The translations under genes and the position numbers were made by a program. A stretch of DNA of 64,000 nt, taken from assembly GCA_040218145.1 (NCBI GenBank), contig JAVJQK010000076.1, forward strand, positions 62,001 to 126,000, given 5' to 3'. The DNA comes from Sandaracinaceae bacterium. Its GTDB lineage: Bacteria; Myxococcota_A; Polyangia; Polyangiales; Sandaracinaceae. Under the pieces are notes generated by a model that was not told the DNA's origin, did not search any database, and was given only the letters and a program-made list of their open reading frames with translations. Of the stretch, positions 54,539 to 62,866 are shown one piece after another; the stretch's first letter is position 1, and each line of letters opens with the position of its first letter.

Positions 54539-55423
54539 GTGAAGCGGCCGCCCCCGTTCGATCCCAGGTCTCTTCCCCCCGGCACCACGCTGGGCGGGAA
54601 GTACGAGCTCGGCGCCCCGATCGGGTGGGGCGAGCACTCCGTGGTCTACGTCGCGACCCACCGGCTGCTCGAGCGGAAGGCCGCGGTGAAGATCCTCGCC
54701 AAGACCGACGACGCCACCGAGAAGCGCTTCGCGCGGGAGGCGCGACTGGCGGGCTCGCTGAGCGCCCCCAACATCGTCGAGGTCTACGAGATCGGGCGGC
54801 TCGACGACGGACGCGCGTTCATGGTGATGGAGTACCTCGAGGGCGAGACGCTCGAGGACCGGCTCCAGCGCAAGGGGCCGTTCTCGATCCACGAGGCGAT
54901 GAGCTACGGGCAGCAGCTCCTGCACGCGCTGGCCGTCGCCCACGAGGCGCAGATCGTGCACCGGGATCTCCGGCCGGAGAACATCTTCATGGCGCGGGTC
55001 CGCGGCGAGGAGGTCCTCAAGGTCGTCGACTTCGGTATCTCGCGGCGGTTCGGCAACGCGGGCGACTCGCACCTGACGAGGCCGGGTGAGCTGCTCGGCA
55101 GCGTGGGGTTCCTCGCGCCGGAGCAGCTCTACGAGGACGGCGTCATCGACCACCGCACCGACCTCTACGCGGTGGGGGTCCTGCTCTACCGGCTCCTGAC
55201 CGGGCGGCTTCCCTTCGAGGGCAAGGGCTCGATGTTGCTCATCCAGGTCGTGGAGAAGGAACCCGCTCCTCCGAGCGCGCACCGGAAGGAGCTGACCGCG
55301 GACGTCGACCGCGTCTTGCTCACGGCGCTGTCCAAGAAGAAAGAGGACCGCTTCTCCGACGCCGAGGGCATGGCCGAGGCCCTCCGACTCACCTCGCTGT
55401 TCGCGCAGTACGTCAGCGACTGA
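54539..55423 (+). CDS. Cytosolic Ser/Thr protein kinase, catalytic domain only
   Basis: 294 residues from GTG 54539. P-loop GWGEHS (29-34), Lys51 in AAVKIL, catalytic loop HRDLRPEN (141-148) with Arg in place of the usual Lys after the catalytic Asp, DFG at 164-166, and APE (193-195). A complete kinase domain with no membrane helix or sensor, short for the family. The Arg substitution at the phosphate-contact position could lower turnover, though the same change is tolerated in tyrosine-type kinases. The 3' end overlaps the convergent gene by 11 bp. Confidence 0.9.
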   Translation: MKRPPPFDPRSLPPGTTLGGKYELGAPIGWGEHSVVYVATHRLLERKAAVKILAKTDDATEKRFAREARLAGSLSAPNIVEVYEIGRLDDGRAFMVMEYLEGETLEDRLQRKGPFSIHEAMSYGQQLLHALAVAHEAQIVHRDLRPENIFMARVRGEEVLKVVDFGISRRFGNAGDSHLTRPGELLGSVGFLAPEQLYEDGVIDHRTDLYAVGVLLYRLLTGRLPFEGKGSMLLIQVVEKEPAPPSAHRKELTADVDRVLLTALSKKKEDRFSDAEGMAEALRLTSLFAQYVSD

Positions 55424-55847
55424 CGCCGCACCCGAGGGTGACGGTGACGTGGCCCGACTCACCCGCCGTCCCGAGGCTGAGGGTGGCGGCGTGCTCCTCG
55501 ACCCCCGCCGGTCGAACGCGACAGGACGCGGTCGAGGTGACCGTGGCCTCGCCGCGCCGGCACGCCAGCACGCGCTGCACCGACCAGTCGCCCTCCCCGA
55601 TGGCCGCGTGCCGGGCGCGCGCGTAGCCGCAGCGCCAGGGGGAGTCGCCGAGGTCGATCGCGCCCGGCTCCTCGCCCAGGACCACGCGCTGCGGCGTCCG
55701 GCCGGGACCTCCGACGAAGGTGGTCCACTCGATCTGCGCCGGCGACGACGGCACCTGGGCCAGCCCCGGGACCGAGACCGCGAGGGCGAGGAGGCACGGG
55801 CCGAGGGCGAGGATCGGGGCGCGGCGCATGCGGCGAGGGTGTGACAT
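55413..55847 (-). CDS. Small secreted Cys-containing protein, hypothetical
   Basis: 144 residues from ATG 55847 (ATG 55829 also possible), signal peptide PILALGPCLLALAVSVPGLAQ. Mature part is a beta-rich domain with Cys at WRCGYAR, LACRRG, SCRVRP and LGCG, likely two disulfides. Only 11 bp overlap with the kinase's 3' end on the opposite strand (TCA-N5-TGA). Not recognised. Confidence 0.68.
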   Translation of the reverse strand: MSHPRRMRRAPILALGPCLLALAVSVPGLAQVPSSPAQIEWTTFVGGPGRTPQRVVLGEEPGAIDLGDSPWRCGYARARHAAIGEGDWSVQRVLACRRGEATVTSTASCRVRPAGVEEHAATLSLGTAGESGHVTVTLGCGVSR

Positions 55848-55911
55848 CGGGCGGGCCTCGTCACGTGGACGGTGATCAGGACTGGAACATTCGCCCGTTT
55901 GGCGTCGTAAT

Positions 55912-56331
55912 GTGGCCATGACCTCCCTCTCGCCGTGGCTGAAGCCCACCCTCCTCGGTCCGCTCATCGTCCTGTGGTCCCTGATCACGATCGGCGCCGT
56001 GCTCGGCAGCATGCCCGCGATCGCCGGCGAGCGCCTCGACGGCTGGCTGATCGGGATGCTCTGGATGAGCTTCTTCGGCAGCGGCCTCGGCGTGCTGCTC
56101 ATCGCCGTAGATGTGCTGCTGCTGAAGCTGAAGTGGCGTCAGCTCCCGACGGGAGGCCGCGCGTGGATCAGCTCGTGCCTGACCCCGATGGCGGTCTTCT
56201 TCATCTGGACGCTCCCGTTCTGGCCGCCGCCCGAGTCGGTCGTCGGCCTCTTCGTCTTCCTGGTGACGCCCATGTTCGCCGCCGCCTTCGCGCTCCGCCT
56301 CCTCTTCAGCGCGCGCGTGGCCGCGGCCTGA
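55912..56331 (+). CDS. Small four-helix membrane protein, hypothetical
   Basis: 139 residues from GTG 55912 (ATG 55918 also in frame). Four hydrophobic segments (about 14-33, 45-68, 85-103, 110-132) and a single short basic loop KLKWRQLPTGGR. Resembles DUF-type small inner-membrane proteins. Function unknown. Its TGA is one base from the stop of the convergent lipoprotein gene. Confidence 0.7.
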   Translation: MAMTSLSPWLKPTLLGPLIVLWSLITIGAVLGSMPAIAGERLDGWLIGMLWMSFFGSGLGVLLIAVDVLLLKLKWRQLPTGGRAWISSCLTPMAVFFIWTLPFWPPPESVVGLFVFLVTPMFAAAFALRLLFSARVAAA

Positions 56332-56332
56332 G

Positions 56333-57094
56333 TCACCCTACGGGCGTGCAACGCATCTCGCCGAAGCTCGGCCAGCCCTCCGGGATCTCGATCGCGCCGA
56401 ATTGGCGGCCGCTCTCGTCCTGGACCCGGTAGCGCCCGGGCGAGAGCGGCGGCAGCGCGCAGCGCGCGATCGAGTCGTCGATGGACGCAGGGCAGGTGGA
56501 CGTGACGCGGGCCGCGCGCTCGGGCGCGACGACGACTCGACCGTCCTCCAGCCACGCACGACACCGCTCGACGTAGCGCCCGCCGGCGCATGTCTCGCCG
56601 CGCGCGCGCAGCTCGAACACCACCGGGGCGCAGCTTCGAAGCCACCCCGGCTGGCAGAGCTCGGTCGGCGCGAACGGCTCCCACGGTCCCTCCAGCTCCG
56701 TGTGCCGAGCGGGCGCGAGCGCGCAGGTGCCGGGCTCCAGCGGGTCGAACACCGCGTCTTCGGGGTCGCCCTGGAAGCTCAGCGGCCCCGAGGCAGGCGC
56801 ACCCTCGCAGTGCACCGCCTGCCCCGGCGTCTCGCCGGGCCCACGGCAGTGCACGGGGTGGAGCGACAGCCGTCCGCTCTCGACCTCGCACCACCCCAGC
56901 GCATGGCTGTCGATGGCGAACGGGACCACCCGGCCGTCGCCGAGCCGGCACAGCCCCTCGGGATTCGTCTGCGTGATGGCGCTACACATGTCGCCGAGGG
57001 GGCCCAACCCGCACTCGAGGTCCTCCGCCGGATCCGCCTGCCCGTGGGAGAGGGCGCAGCCCGAGAGCAGGCACGCGGCGAGGAGCTGCCTCAC
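56333..57094 (-). CDS. Lipoprotein rich in Cys, hypothetical
   Basis: 253 residues from GTG 57094 overlapping the stop of the small membrane protein by four bases. Lipobox LLSGC (Cys13). About 15 Cys spread over a beta-rich body (CGLGPLGDMCSAI, GLCRLGDGRVVPFAID, LGWCEVESGRLSLHPVHC, ARGETCAGGRYVERCRAW). The acidic C-terminus holds CALPPLSPGRYRV. Probably an envelope protein with several disulfides. Not recognised. Its frame is open further upstream as antisense of aspS. Confidence 0.75.
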   Translation of the reverse strand: MRQLLAACLLSGCALSHGQADPAEDLECGLGPLGDMCSAITQTNPEGLCRLGDGRVVPFAIDSHALGWCEVESGRLSLHPVHCRGPGETPGQAVHCEGAPASGPLSFQGDPEDAVFDPLEPGTCALAPARHTELEGPWEPFAPTELCQPGWLRSCAPVVFELRARGETCAGGRYVERCRAWLEDGRVVVAPERAARVTSTCPASIDDSIARCALPPLSPGRYRVQDESGRQFGAIEIPEGWPSFGEMRCTPVG

Positions 57095-57342
57095 CCGCTG
57101 CTCTTCTTCTTGGAGCGCTGGTTCTTCGAGCGCAGGTCGCCGAAGATCGTCCAGACGAGGAGCAGGACGCCGAGCCCGGCGAGGATGCGCCAGCTCCAGA
57201 GCGCCTGGGCATCTCGGTCTCCGCGCAGCGAGTCGATGGCGTCGAGGAAGGGCACGAGCAGCCACTCGTTCGTATGGGTGTCGTTGAACCACCAGACGTA
57301 GGCGGCGGCGGCGAAGAAGACGACCGGCACGAGGTAGCGCAT
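57091..57342 (-). CDS. Small membrane protein with basic tail
   Basis: 83 residues from ATG 57342. Two hydrophobic segments (about 3-18, 48-66) and a basic tail RSKNQRSKKKSSG. Translationally coupled (GTGA) to the Cys-rich lipoprotein that follows. Resembles the small two-helix proteins often found next to envelope lipoproteins. Not recognised; short, so confidence is moderate. Confidence 0.62.
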   Translation of the reverse strand: MRYLVPVVFFAAAAYVWWFNDTHTNEWLLVPFLDAIDSLRGDRDAQALWSWRILAGLGVLLLVWTIFGDLRSKNQRSKKKSSG

Positions 57343-57443
57343 GGGGCCGCAGGATAGCGGAACGTGACGGCTCGGGTCTCGTGGGGTAGACCCTCTCCCC
57401 CCGGGATGGGCCCGGGCGAGAACGAGAGATCGAGGAGGAGACC

Positions 57444-59300
57444 GTGACGCGGTTCATCGACGAGCTGAAGCGAACGCACACCTGTGGCGAGCTGAGGCTG
57501 ACGGACGCCGATTCCGAGGCCGTGCTGATGGGCTGGGTGCAGCGCCAGCACGACCGGGGCGGGGTGATCTTCGTCGATCTGCGCGACCGTGACGGGCTCA
57601 CCCAGGTCACCTTCGACAAGCAGGTCTCGGCCGAGGCGTTCGAGACCGCCTCGAAGCTCCGCAGCGAGTACGTCATCGCGGTGCGCGGCAAGGTCCGCGA
57701 TCGGGGTGAGCAGCGGAACGACAAGGTGCCGACCGGCGCGGTGGAGGTGCTCGCCCAGGAGGTGGAGATCCTCAACACGGCCGAGACGCCCATCTTCCCC
57801 ATCCAGGACGACGTGAACGCGACCGAGGAGACGCGGCTCAAGTACCGCTACCTCGACCTGCGCCGGCCGACGCTGCAGAAGAACCTCAAGACGCGCGCCA
57901 AGGCGTACTACGAGATCCGCAACCACTTCGCGGAGAACGGCTTCCTCGAGGTCGAGACGCCGTTCATGGTGAAGTACACGCCGGGCGGCGCGCGGAACTT
58001 CCTGGTCCCGTCTCGCATGCACGCCGGCAAGTTCTACGCGATGGCCGAGAGCCCGCAGCTCTTCAAGCAGCTGCTGATGGTCGCCGGCTACGACAAGTAC
58101 TTCCAGATCACGCGGTGCTTCCGCGACGAGGACCTGCGGGGCGACCGACAGCCGGAGTTCACGCAGATCGACGTCGAGATGAGCTTCGTGACGCAGGATG
58201 ACGTCTTCGACATCTGCGAGAAGCTCGTCTTCCGTCTCTGGAAGCAGGTGCTCGGGATCGATCTGACGGAGCGCTACCCCGACGGGACCTTCCCGCGGAT
58301 GCGCTTCGAGGACTCGATGCGACGCTACGGCAACGACAAGCCGGATCTGCGCTTCGGCCTCGAGCACGTGGAGCTGACGGAGCTCGTGGTCGAGCACGGC
58401 GGCGGCGGCATCAAGTTCATGGAGCCGCTCGCGGCGAAGTTCGAGGACGGCACCTACCGGCTCGATCTCCCAGAGGAGATCGTCAAGGCGATGGTCGTGC
58501 CGGCGGAGCACACGCTCAGCCGCAAGCAGGTCGACGAGCTCGAGGCGTTCGTCAAGCAGATGGGCGCGGGCGGGCTCGGGCGCGCGAAGGTGGCCGAAGA
58601 CGGCGGCTGGACGCAGAGCCCCTTCGCCAAGCAGATCACCGACGAGATGCGCCTCGCCATCAACGAGGCGACGGGCGCGAAGGCCGGCGACCTCATCCTC
58701 ATCATGTTCGGCGGCGAGCAGCTGGTGCACACCTGCATGGCCAACCTCCGGCTCCATCTGGGCAAGAAGCTCGAGATGATCCCCGAGGTCGGGACCGGCG
58801 GCGATCTCTCGTTCCTGTGGGTGGTCGACCCGCCCCTCTTCGAGCGCGGTGACAACGGCGGCTGGGTCGCGGCCCACCACCCCTTCACGCGGCCGCACGA
58901 CGAGTGCCTGGACCTGATCGGCACGGACCCCGGCAAGGTTCTTTGCTATCGCTACGACCTCGTGCTCAACGGCGTCGAGATCGCGGGCGGCTCGATCCGG
59001 CTCCACGACTCCGAGGTGCAGAAGAAGGTGTTCAGCGCCATCGGGCTGAGCGACGAGGAGGCGAAGGAGAAGTTCTCGTTCCTCCTCGAGGCGCTCCGCT
59101 TCGGCGCCCCGCCCCACGGCGGCATCGCCTTCGGCCTCGACCGCCTCATCATGCTCATGGCCGAGACGCAGTCGCTCCGGGACGTGCTCGCGTTCCCGAA
59201 GACCGCGAGCGGCAACGACCTGATGACCGGCGCGCCCGGACCCGTGGACGACGCGCAGCTCGCCGAGCTGAAGGTCGCCTCGACGGCGAAGAAGGACTGA
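57444..59300 (+). CDS. aspS: Aspartyl-tRNA synthetase
   Basis: 618 residues from GTG 57444 with GAGGAGGAG just upstream. Class II synthetase charging tRNA-Asp. N-terminal OB-fold anticodon domain (VQRQHDRGGVIFVDLRDRDGLTQV, about 32-55), bacterial GAD insertion, catalytic motifs: motif 1 around LEVETPFMVKYTPGGARNFLVPS, motif 2 FRDEDLRGDRQPEFTQIDVE, motif 3 HGGIAFGLDRLIMLMAE. Residues 37-40 read DRGG; the third position is His in many non-discriminating enzymes and Leu in E. coli, so specificity is unclear. Stop TGA abuts that of the convergent DTW gene (TGATCA). Confidence 0.97.
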   Translation: MTRFIDELKRTHTCGELRLTDADSEAVLMGWVQRQHDRGGVIFVDLRDRDGLTQVTFDKQVSAEAFETASKLRSEYVIAVRGKVRDRGEQRNDKVPTGAVEVLAQEVEILNTAETPIFPIQDDVNATEETRLKYRYLDLRRPTLQKNLKTRAKAYYEIRNHFAENGFLEVETPFMVKYTPGGARNFLVPSRMHAGKFYAMAESPQLFKQLLMVAGYDKYFQITRCFRDEDLRGDRQPEFTQIDVEMSFVTQDDVFDICEKLVFRLWKQVLGIDLTERYPDGTFPRMRFEDSMRRYGNDKPDLRFGLEHVELTELVVEHGGGGIKFMEPLAAKFEDGTYRLDLPEEIVKAMVVPAEHTLSRKQVDELEAFVKQMGAGGLGRAKVAEDGGWTQSPFAKQITDEMRLAINEATGAKAGDLILIMFGGEQLVHTCMANLRLHLGKKLEMIPEVGTGGDLSFLWVVDPPLFERGDNGGWVAAHHPFTRPHDECLDLIGTDPGKVLCYRYDLVLNGVEIAGGSIRLHDSEVQKKVFSAIGLSDEEAKEKFSFLLEALRFGAPPHGGIAFGLDRLIMLMAETQSLRDVLAFPKTASGNDLMTGAPGPVDDAQLAELKVASTAKKD

Positions 59301-60407
59301 TCAGAGCTCGCGCAGCCGCTCGACCACTCGGGCGAGCTGCGCGAGCTGGCGGCCCGCGCGGCCGGGGGCCCAGACGTCGAGGGGAGGGTCGCCGAGGCGG
59401 CGCATGACGTCGTCGAGCGAGCCGACGCGGCCTTCGTGCTGGTTGGCGTAGACGTGCTTGACGCTGATCGTCGGGTGGTCGAAGCCGAGCTCGGCGAGCA
59501 GGTCGCAGACGGGCTGGGCCCACGCGAGGAGGGTGTCGCCCTCGCGGATCACACGCGCGAGGGCCGGGGCGAGCGCGTCGAGGGAGAGCGTGGCCGCGAG
59601 GGTGTCGCCCTCCAGCTCGAGGTTCCGCCAGCGCGAGTCGCTCGGCGGGATCGGGCTCTCCACGAGCGCGTCGACGCGCGGACCGGGCCGGGTGCGCGCA
59701 GCGGTGACACGGAGCGGGAAGCGGCGCGCCTGGCCGCGCGGCATGTGCAGCTCCGCGTGCACGAGCACGACGTCGTCGGTGGGACCGAGCAGCACCTCGG
59801 GCAAGGGCTTGGGGAGACGCGGCGTGCGGCGGTGGCGCGGCGAGTAGGCGTGGGCCGAGCGGGTCTCGAGCTGGTCGTCGATCATCGCGTCGAAGGTGTC
59901 GAGCAGCCCGTCGACGCCGCGGGTCTCGGGCTCGAGCACGCGCAGCGCGCGCACGATGGCTTCGATGGTCGAGATGGCCTCCTCGCTCGGCTCGCGGCGG
60001 ATGCGGTAGCGGCTCGGCGGCCCGGCCGGGAGCGTCACCGCGGGCAGGCGCGCGAGCGACGGGTGGTTGCGTCGGAGCTGCGACGCGTGGGCCCACGTGC
60101 CGTCGATGACCACGAGGTGGCGAGGCCGACTCGACGGGGGCAGCTCGCTCAGGGACGGCGCGCCCGGGTCGGGGAAGAGCACCGCCGCGTCCCGGGGCAC
60201 GTCGAGCGGGTCATCGGGCTCCAGCACGTGCATCGCGAAGTTGGAGAGGCCGAGCCGCGCGATGCGCGCGGTGCCGAACGGGTGGCGCCGCTCGCGCGGG
60301 TGCTGCACGAGGGTGATCGCGGTGCGGTTGTCGACACCGTCGACCCGCGCGCAGATGCAGTGGCTCGCGACCTTGTCGCAGGCGTAGCAGTGCGGGCGCG
60401 CGTCCAT
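59301..60407 (-). CDS. DTW-domain tRNA-uridine aminocarboxypropyltransferase-like protein
   Basis: 368 residues from ATG 60407. N-terminal Cys pattern HCYACDKVASHCICARV then ITLVQHPRERRHPFGTARI and the DTW signature in VVIDGTWAHASQLRR, as in TapT/DTWD enzymes that make acp3U in tRNA from S-adenosylmethionine. The DTW domain accounts for about 200 residues. The last 170 (VVLVHAELHMPRGQARRF, DTLLAWAQPVCDLLAELGF, SVKHVYANQHEGRVGSLDD) are not part of it; the acidic and His spacing vaguely recalls an RNase H/DnaQ-like fold. Fusion to a second module of unknown function. Confidence 0.88.
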   Translation of the reverse strand: MDARPHCYACDKVASHCICARVDGVDNRTAITLVQHPRERRHPFGTARIARLGLSNFAMHVLEPDDPLDVPRDAAVLFPDPGAPSLSELPPSSRPRHLVVIDGTWAHASQLRRNHPSLARLPAVTLPAGPPSRYRIRREPSEEAISTIEAIVRALRVLEPETRGVDGLLDTFDAMIDDQLETRSAHAYSPRHRRTPRLPKPLPEVLLGPTDDVVLVHAELHMPRGQARRFPLRVTAARTRPGPRVDALVESPIPPSDSRWRNLELEGDTLAATLSLDALAPALARVIREGDTLLAWAQPVCDLLAELGFDHPTISVKHVYANQHEGRVGSLDDVMRRLGDPPLDVWAPGRAGRQLAQLARVVERLREL

Positions 60408-60424
60408 GGCGGAGCCTGCCTCGC

Positions 60425-61306
60425 TCAGGCGGGCGCGTCGACGTCCACGTGCGCGATCGCGTGGCAGACGTCGTCTTCGGCCAGGAGGCGCGTCTCGACC
60501 CGCTCCCCGATGTCGTGGGCCTCTCGCACGGTGATCGCGGGGTCGACCACCACGTGTACGTGCACGTCCAGCTCGAGCCCGTGGAAGCGCGCGCGGAGGT
60601 CGTGGGCCGACCGGACGCCGTCCACCGCGGCGGCGACCGCGCGCAGCGACCGCTGGCGCTCCTCCGGCGGCGCCTCGCCCATCAGCAGGCGGATGTTCTC
60701 GCGCGCCAGGTCGAAGCCGGACCAGCCCACCCAGAGGGCGACCGGGATGGCCAGCCACGTGTCGAGGCTCGGCCATCCGTAGCGCGCGCCGAAGAACCCG
60801 CCGACCGCGAGCAGGCCGACCGCCACGTCGTTGCGCGCGTCGACCTGGAGCGCGCGGAGCGCGGGGCTCGGCTGTCGGCGTCCGCGCGCCGACGCGAGCA
60901 ACGCGATGACGAGCTTGAACACCACCTTGACGAGGAAGATCCCGAGGAGCGGCAGATCCAGCCGCGGCACCGCGCCGACCATGAGCGCGCCGATCGCGTC
61001 GCGCAGGACCTCGATCGCGAGCACCCCCGCGATGACCGCGGCCATGAGCGCCGCGATGGGCTCGGCGCGCTGATGCCCGAAGGGGTGATTGGCGTCGGGC
61101 GGCCGGGCGGCGATGTGGATCGAGACGAGGAGCGCGGCCGCGGTGAAGATGTCCGAGAAGGAGTCCGCCGCCTGCGCGAGCGCGAGCCGGCTGTCGTAGA
61201 CGACGTAGGCCGCGCCCAGCCCCACGAGCGCGAGCGCGCTCCCCACCGTGCTCGCGAGCACGATGCGCTTCGCCGCCCGATCGACGCGCTTCTCCTCAGC
61301 GAGCAC
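60425..61306 (-). CDS. Cation diffusion facilitator (Zn/Fe/Mn efflux family)
   Basis: 293 residues from GTG 61306, six membrane helices. Metal-site residues in helices II and V: LAQAADSFSDIF (Asp-x3-Asp) and VDARNDVAVG. HPFGHQRAEPIAAL after helix II is the standard CDF loop. The C-terminal cytosolic domain ends with HIGE/HAIAHVDVDAP (HVDVD metal-sensing-type). It exports divalent metals in exchange for protons; zinc versus iron or manganese cannot be decided by sequence alone. Confidence 0.9.
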   Translation of the reverse strand: MLAEEKRVDRAAKRIVLASTVGSALALVGLGAAYVVYDSRLALAQAADSFSDIFTAAALLVSIHIAARPPDANHPFGHQRAEPIAALMAAVIAGVLAIEVLRDAIGALMVGAVPRLDLPLLGIFLVKVVFKLVIALLASARGRRQPSPALRALQVDARNDVAVGLLAVGGFFGARYGWPSLDTWLAIPVALWVGWSGFDLARENIRLLMGEAPPEERQRSLRAVAAAVDGVRSAHDLRARFHGLELDVHVHVVVDPAITVREAHDIGERVETRLLAEDDVCHAIAHVDVDAPA

Positions 61307-61344
61307 GGCTCGAAGGTATCCGCGATCCGACGGCTGTCACGAGC

Positions 61345-62826
61345 TCAGTCTTCGGCCGGCCACCACCAGTCGTAAGGCGACAGGTGATCGCAGCGGGGGC
61401 ACGAGGTGTCCTCGAAGACCTTCTCGCAGTCGGGGCACTGGCCGCCCTGCTCGAAGGTGTTGAAGTGCTCGCCCTCGCAGATCGGGCACTGCCAGTGGTG
61501 GCCGCCGTCGGGGATCCACGCGCAGTGGGGACACTTCACGCCGCGCTCGACGTAGCGGGGATCGGCGTCGGCCTGGGGCCGCACCTCGACCAGGTCGCCG
61601 AAGGTGGGCACGTCGGGGAGCCGCTCCAGGGCCTCGAGCGCGTTCTCGTCGAAGTCGATGGCGCCGCGGATCACGCCGCCGCAGGTCGGGCACTCGTGGG
61701 CGGAGGCGGGCAGAGCGCGCTCGCACGAAGAGCAGATATCGCCCCGGCGCATGCGCTTGCCGACGAAGTACGCCGCGACGGTCAGCGCGGGCAACACGAA
61801 GAGCGCCGTCTGCACGAGGTGGCTCGAGCCCTTGAGCAGGATGACGAAGAAGGCGGCCAGCGAGAGGAACCCGGCGCTCGTGGCGAGGTTCCATCCGCGG
61901 TGCTGGCGGCGCCGAAAGACCGGGCGACGCAGCGCCACGGGTGGGGGCGGCTCGGGCGTCGGCGGCCGCCAGCCGTCGTCCTCCAGCGGCGCGGGACGCG
62001 AGGCGCCCTCCTCGGGCCACTCGTCCGGCGACGGAAGGCCCAGCGCCTCGCGCAGCGCGTCCTCCGAGCCGCGGAGCTCCGCCACGAAGTCGGCCAGCAT
62101 CTTCGCCTGGTTCGGCCCGAGGTAGCCCCGAAAGCGCGCGAGCCGCTCGTCGTCCACGCCGCGCACCACGCACTGCGCCGCGAGCAGGAAGCACGCCTCG
62201 TCCGGGGCGAGCGCGCCGAGGCAGCGATGCACCCAGCGCGTGACGGCCAGGGTGCCGCTCATCTCACCTTCGGCGCGGTAGACGTGCGCGCCCTTGGCGA
62301 CGAGCAGGCCGAAGCCGAGGTAGCAGGCCGCGATCGAGACCTCCTCCTCGAACGCCTCGTCGGGGAGCGCGTCGGGCTGCTCGGGCTGGAACACAGGCGC
62401 GCGATAGGGGTGACCCACCGAGGCGCCCTCGCAGCCCTCGTCGCCGCGGAGCTCGCGGAAGATGCGCGCCGCCTCGTGCGCGAGCGTCAGCGCGAGATCC
62501 TCGGGCGGCCCCTCCGCCCAGACCTCGAGGAGCACGCCGCGATCGCTCAGCTCCCCGACCACGCAGAGCGTCTCGGCCATGCGGTCGAGCCCGGGCCGCG
62601 CGCGCCCCTCCACCTCGACGCTGAGCGCGCCCAGCCCCGCGTAGGTCAGGAGCCGACGCATCACCGTCCTCACCCCGCGCAGGTCGGGAGCGAACGGGTC
62701 AGGAAAGAAGCGGTCGCTCGGCTCGACGATCGGCGCGGCGACGAAGGTCTCGAAGCCCCATCTGTCGATCGACGCGCGCATCCGCTCGAGCAGATGCGCG
62801 CGCTCTTCGTCCGACAGGGTGCTCAT
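61345..62826 (-). CDS. Multi-zinc-ribbon protein with two membrane helices
   Basis: 493 residues from ATG 62826, GGAGGGG directly before. The N-terminal 270 residues are soluble helical/alpha-beta (FETFVAAPIVEPSDRFFPDPF, TLAHEAARIFRELRGDEGC). A Pro-rich linker leads to two hydrophobic segments (about 333-374). The C-terminus has at least three zinc ribbons built of CxxC pairs: CSSC...CPTC, CPHC...CPIC and CPDC...CPRC, ending DWWWPAED. Probably a membrane-tethered protein with a cytosolic zinc platform. Not recognised as a whole; a chaperone or RNA-related platform is only a guess. Confidence 0.78.
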   Translation of the reverse strand: MSTLSDEERAHLLERMRASIDRWGFETFVAAPIVEPSDRFFPDPFAPDLRGVRTVMRRLLTYAGLGALSVEVEGRARPGLDRMAETLCVVGELSDRGVLLEVWAEGPPEDLALTLAHEAARIFRELRGDEGCEGASVGHPYRAPVFQPEQPDALPDEAFEEEVSIAACYLGFGLLVAKGAHVYRAEGEMSGTLAVTRWVHRCLGALAPDEACFLLAAQCVVRGVDDERLARFRGYLGPNQAKMLADFVAELRGSEDALREALGLPSPDEWPEEGASRPAPLEDDGWRPPTPEPPPPVALRRPVFRRRQHRGWNLATSAGFLSLAAFFVILLKGSSHLVQTALFVLPALTVAAYFVGKRMRRGDICSSCERALPASAHECPTCGGVIRGAIDFDENALEALERLPDVPTFGDLVEVRPQADADPRYVERGVKCPHCAWIPDGGHHWQCPICEGEHFNTFEQGGQCPDCEKVFEDTSCPRCDHLSPYDWWWPAED

Positions 62827-62866
62827 CCCCTCCGGTCTGCCCGCCGAGGGGCGGGCCGTCAATCGC

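Noticed and set aside
56982-59117. 711-residue minus-strand frame antisense to aspS
   Set aside because: Overlaps a well-conserved aspartyl-tRNA synthetase; Leu/Arg/Glu/Val composition typical of a GC shadow.
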